A stretch of 5,663 nt of DNA from CG03 sp034660675 (GTDB taxonomy: Bacteria; CG03): NCBI GenBank assembly GCA_034660675.1, contig JAYEJT010000011.1, forward strand, positions 1 through 5,663, written 5' to 3'. Position 1 is the first letter of the stretch; the number at the start of each line of letters is the position of its first letter. The position numbers and the translations under genes were made by a program. Positions 4,998 to 5,663 of this stretch are shown one piece after another. Under the pieces are notes generated by a model. It was not told where the DNA came from. It made no database searches and worked only from the letters and a program-made list of their open reading frames with translations.

Positions 4998-5663
4998 GTC
5001 TTCACCTTCCTTATTTCTATGGATTTTTTATGATTGACCATACCCTCCGCTTCAGCAACAGAAACAGCGGAATTCATATCAGCCTCAAGCCCGCTCTTTG
5101 TATAATTTATCTCGGCATAACTCCTCAGAAAAGAACCCGCGTTGAGGCCTGAAGAAAAAACTGCGTTTTTCCCCGTCGGGAGCGTGTGGGATGGCCCCGC
5201 GGCGTAATCGCCCATGGCAACGGGAGAATATTTTCCCAGAAACACCGCTCCGGCGTTTTTAAATTTTCCGGCATAGGCAGCCGAATTTTTCGTCATCACA
5301 AGAAGATGCTCAGGCGATATCTCATCCGCTTTTTCAATCTGCTTCGTTTTTTCTTTTATAAAAAAAACTTTCACTTTTTTACCAAAGACCGATACAATAA
5401 AATTAGCAAGTTTTTTTGACGATGTTATAAGAGAAGCCCGCGCATCGGGAGCGTGCTCAAGCTGCGCGGCCAGATCCGCAAGCACCCATTCTTTCCGGAC
5501 ACTCTCATCGGCTATCACCAGCACCTCGCTGGGACCAGCGAGAAGATCGATTCCGGCCTTCCCGAAAAGCTGCCTTTTGGCTTCCGTTACATATCTGTTT
5601 CCCGGGCCGGCTATAAAATCAACCTTAGGCACGGACTTTGTACCCATGGCAAACGCCGCTATC
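4994..5663 (-). CDS. hisD: Histidinol dehydrogenase (5' end outside window)
   Basis: Zn- and NAD-dependent enzyme that oxidises histidinol to histidine in two steps, the last reaction of the pathway. Only the C-terminal 222 residues, about half of the usual 430, lie here. The frame is open to the window edge, so the Met at 5647 is internal: IAAFA precedes it and matches the family's AIAALAYGT region. Visible signatures are PKVDFIAGPGN, DLLAGPSEVLVIAD, the zinc ligands in AQLEHAPDA (Gln and His), SPEHL (catalytic Glu-His), MGDYAAGPSHTLPT with the zinc Asp, and the C-terminal EGMVNHKKS with the last His. All catalytic positions appear intact. The gene ends in a 4-bp ATGA overlap with hisB, marking one operon with hisB, hisA and hisI. 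Confidence 0.97.
   Translation of the reverse strand, partial: IAAFAMGTKSVPKVDFIAGPGNRYVTEAKRQLFGKAGIDLLAGPSEVLVIADESVRKEWVLADLAAQLEHAPDARASLITSSKKLANFIVSVFGKKVKVFFIKEKTKQIEKADEISPEHLLVMTKNSAAYAGKFKNAGAVFLGKYSPVAMGDYAAGPSHTLPTGKNAVFSSGLNAGSFLRSYAEINYTKSGLEADMNSAVSVAEAEGMVNHKKSIEIRKVKT

Overview
This window carries bacterial amino-acid biosynthesis genes, and nothing in it points to a plasmid or phage. All coding is on the minus strand except one plus-strand nuclease gene. Base composition is moderate. Genes are tightly packed with short overlaps, Shine-Dalgarno sites are recognisable, and proteins are lysine-rich. This fits a free-living bacterium, possibly from an uncultivated lineage such as Omnitrophota or Elusimicrobiota. 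That placement is an impression from gene style and the structured intergenic repeat, not a demonstrated assignment.

Left block (1-2249, minus strand): a cysteine operon reading leftward. A sigma70-like promoter (2221-2249), with a perfect 15-bp palindrome over its -10, precedes a small PP-loop ATP pyrophosphatase with thiouridylase-like cysteines (1538-2167). After 4 bp comes cysK, O-acetylserine sulfhydrylase (616-1533), and after 23 bp cysE, serine acetyltransferase (1-592, cut by the window edge). CysE makes O-acetylserine and CysK turns it into cysteine with sulfide. The PP-loop protein may use sulfur or ATP chemistry downstream, but its substrate is unknown.

Middle (2168-2586): about 420 bases with no credible gene. 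Between two divergent promoters lies a 264-bp fold-back element (2276-2539). It has 18-bp perfect terminal inverted repeats, a second 17-bp inverted pair nested inside, four degenerate copies of a 13-14 bp motif, several small hairpins, and a TATCC sequence at both outer edges. It looks like a MITE-type insertion or a large structured RNA. Immediately to its right, a strong-looking promoter reads into a 236-residue protein (2587-3297, plus). This protein joins a domain with a WYRIP signature to a DUF559/Vsr-like PD-(D/E)XK nuclease domain.

Right block (3335-5663, minus strand): a histidine operon in the order hisD (5' end outside the window), hisB, hisA, hisI. Junctions are overlapping or abutting (4 bp overlap, 0 bp gap, 14 bp overlap). 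These encode IGP dehydratase, ProFAR isomerase, PRA-CH and histidinol dehydrogenase. hisC, hisH and hisF are not in the places where they often occur. The operon converges on the nuclease gene across 37 bp.

The most unusual part is the fold-back element next to the two-domain nuclease. The next is the PP-loop enzyme leading the cysteine operon under a palindrome-covered promoter.
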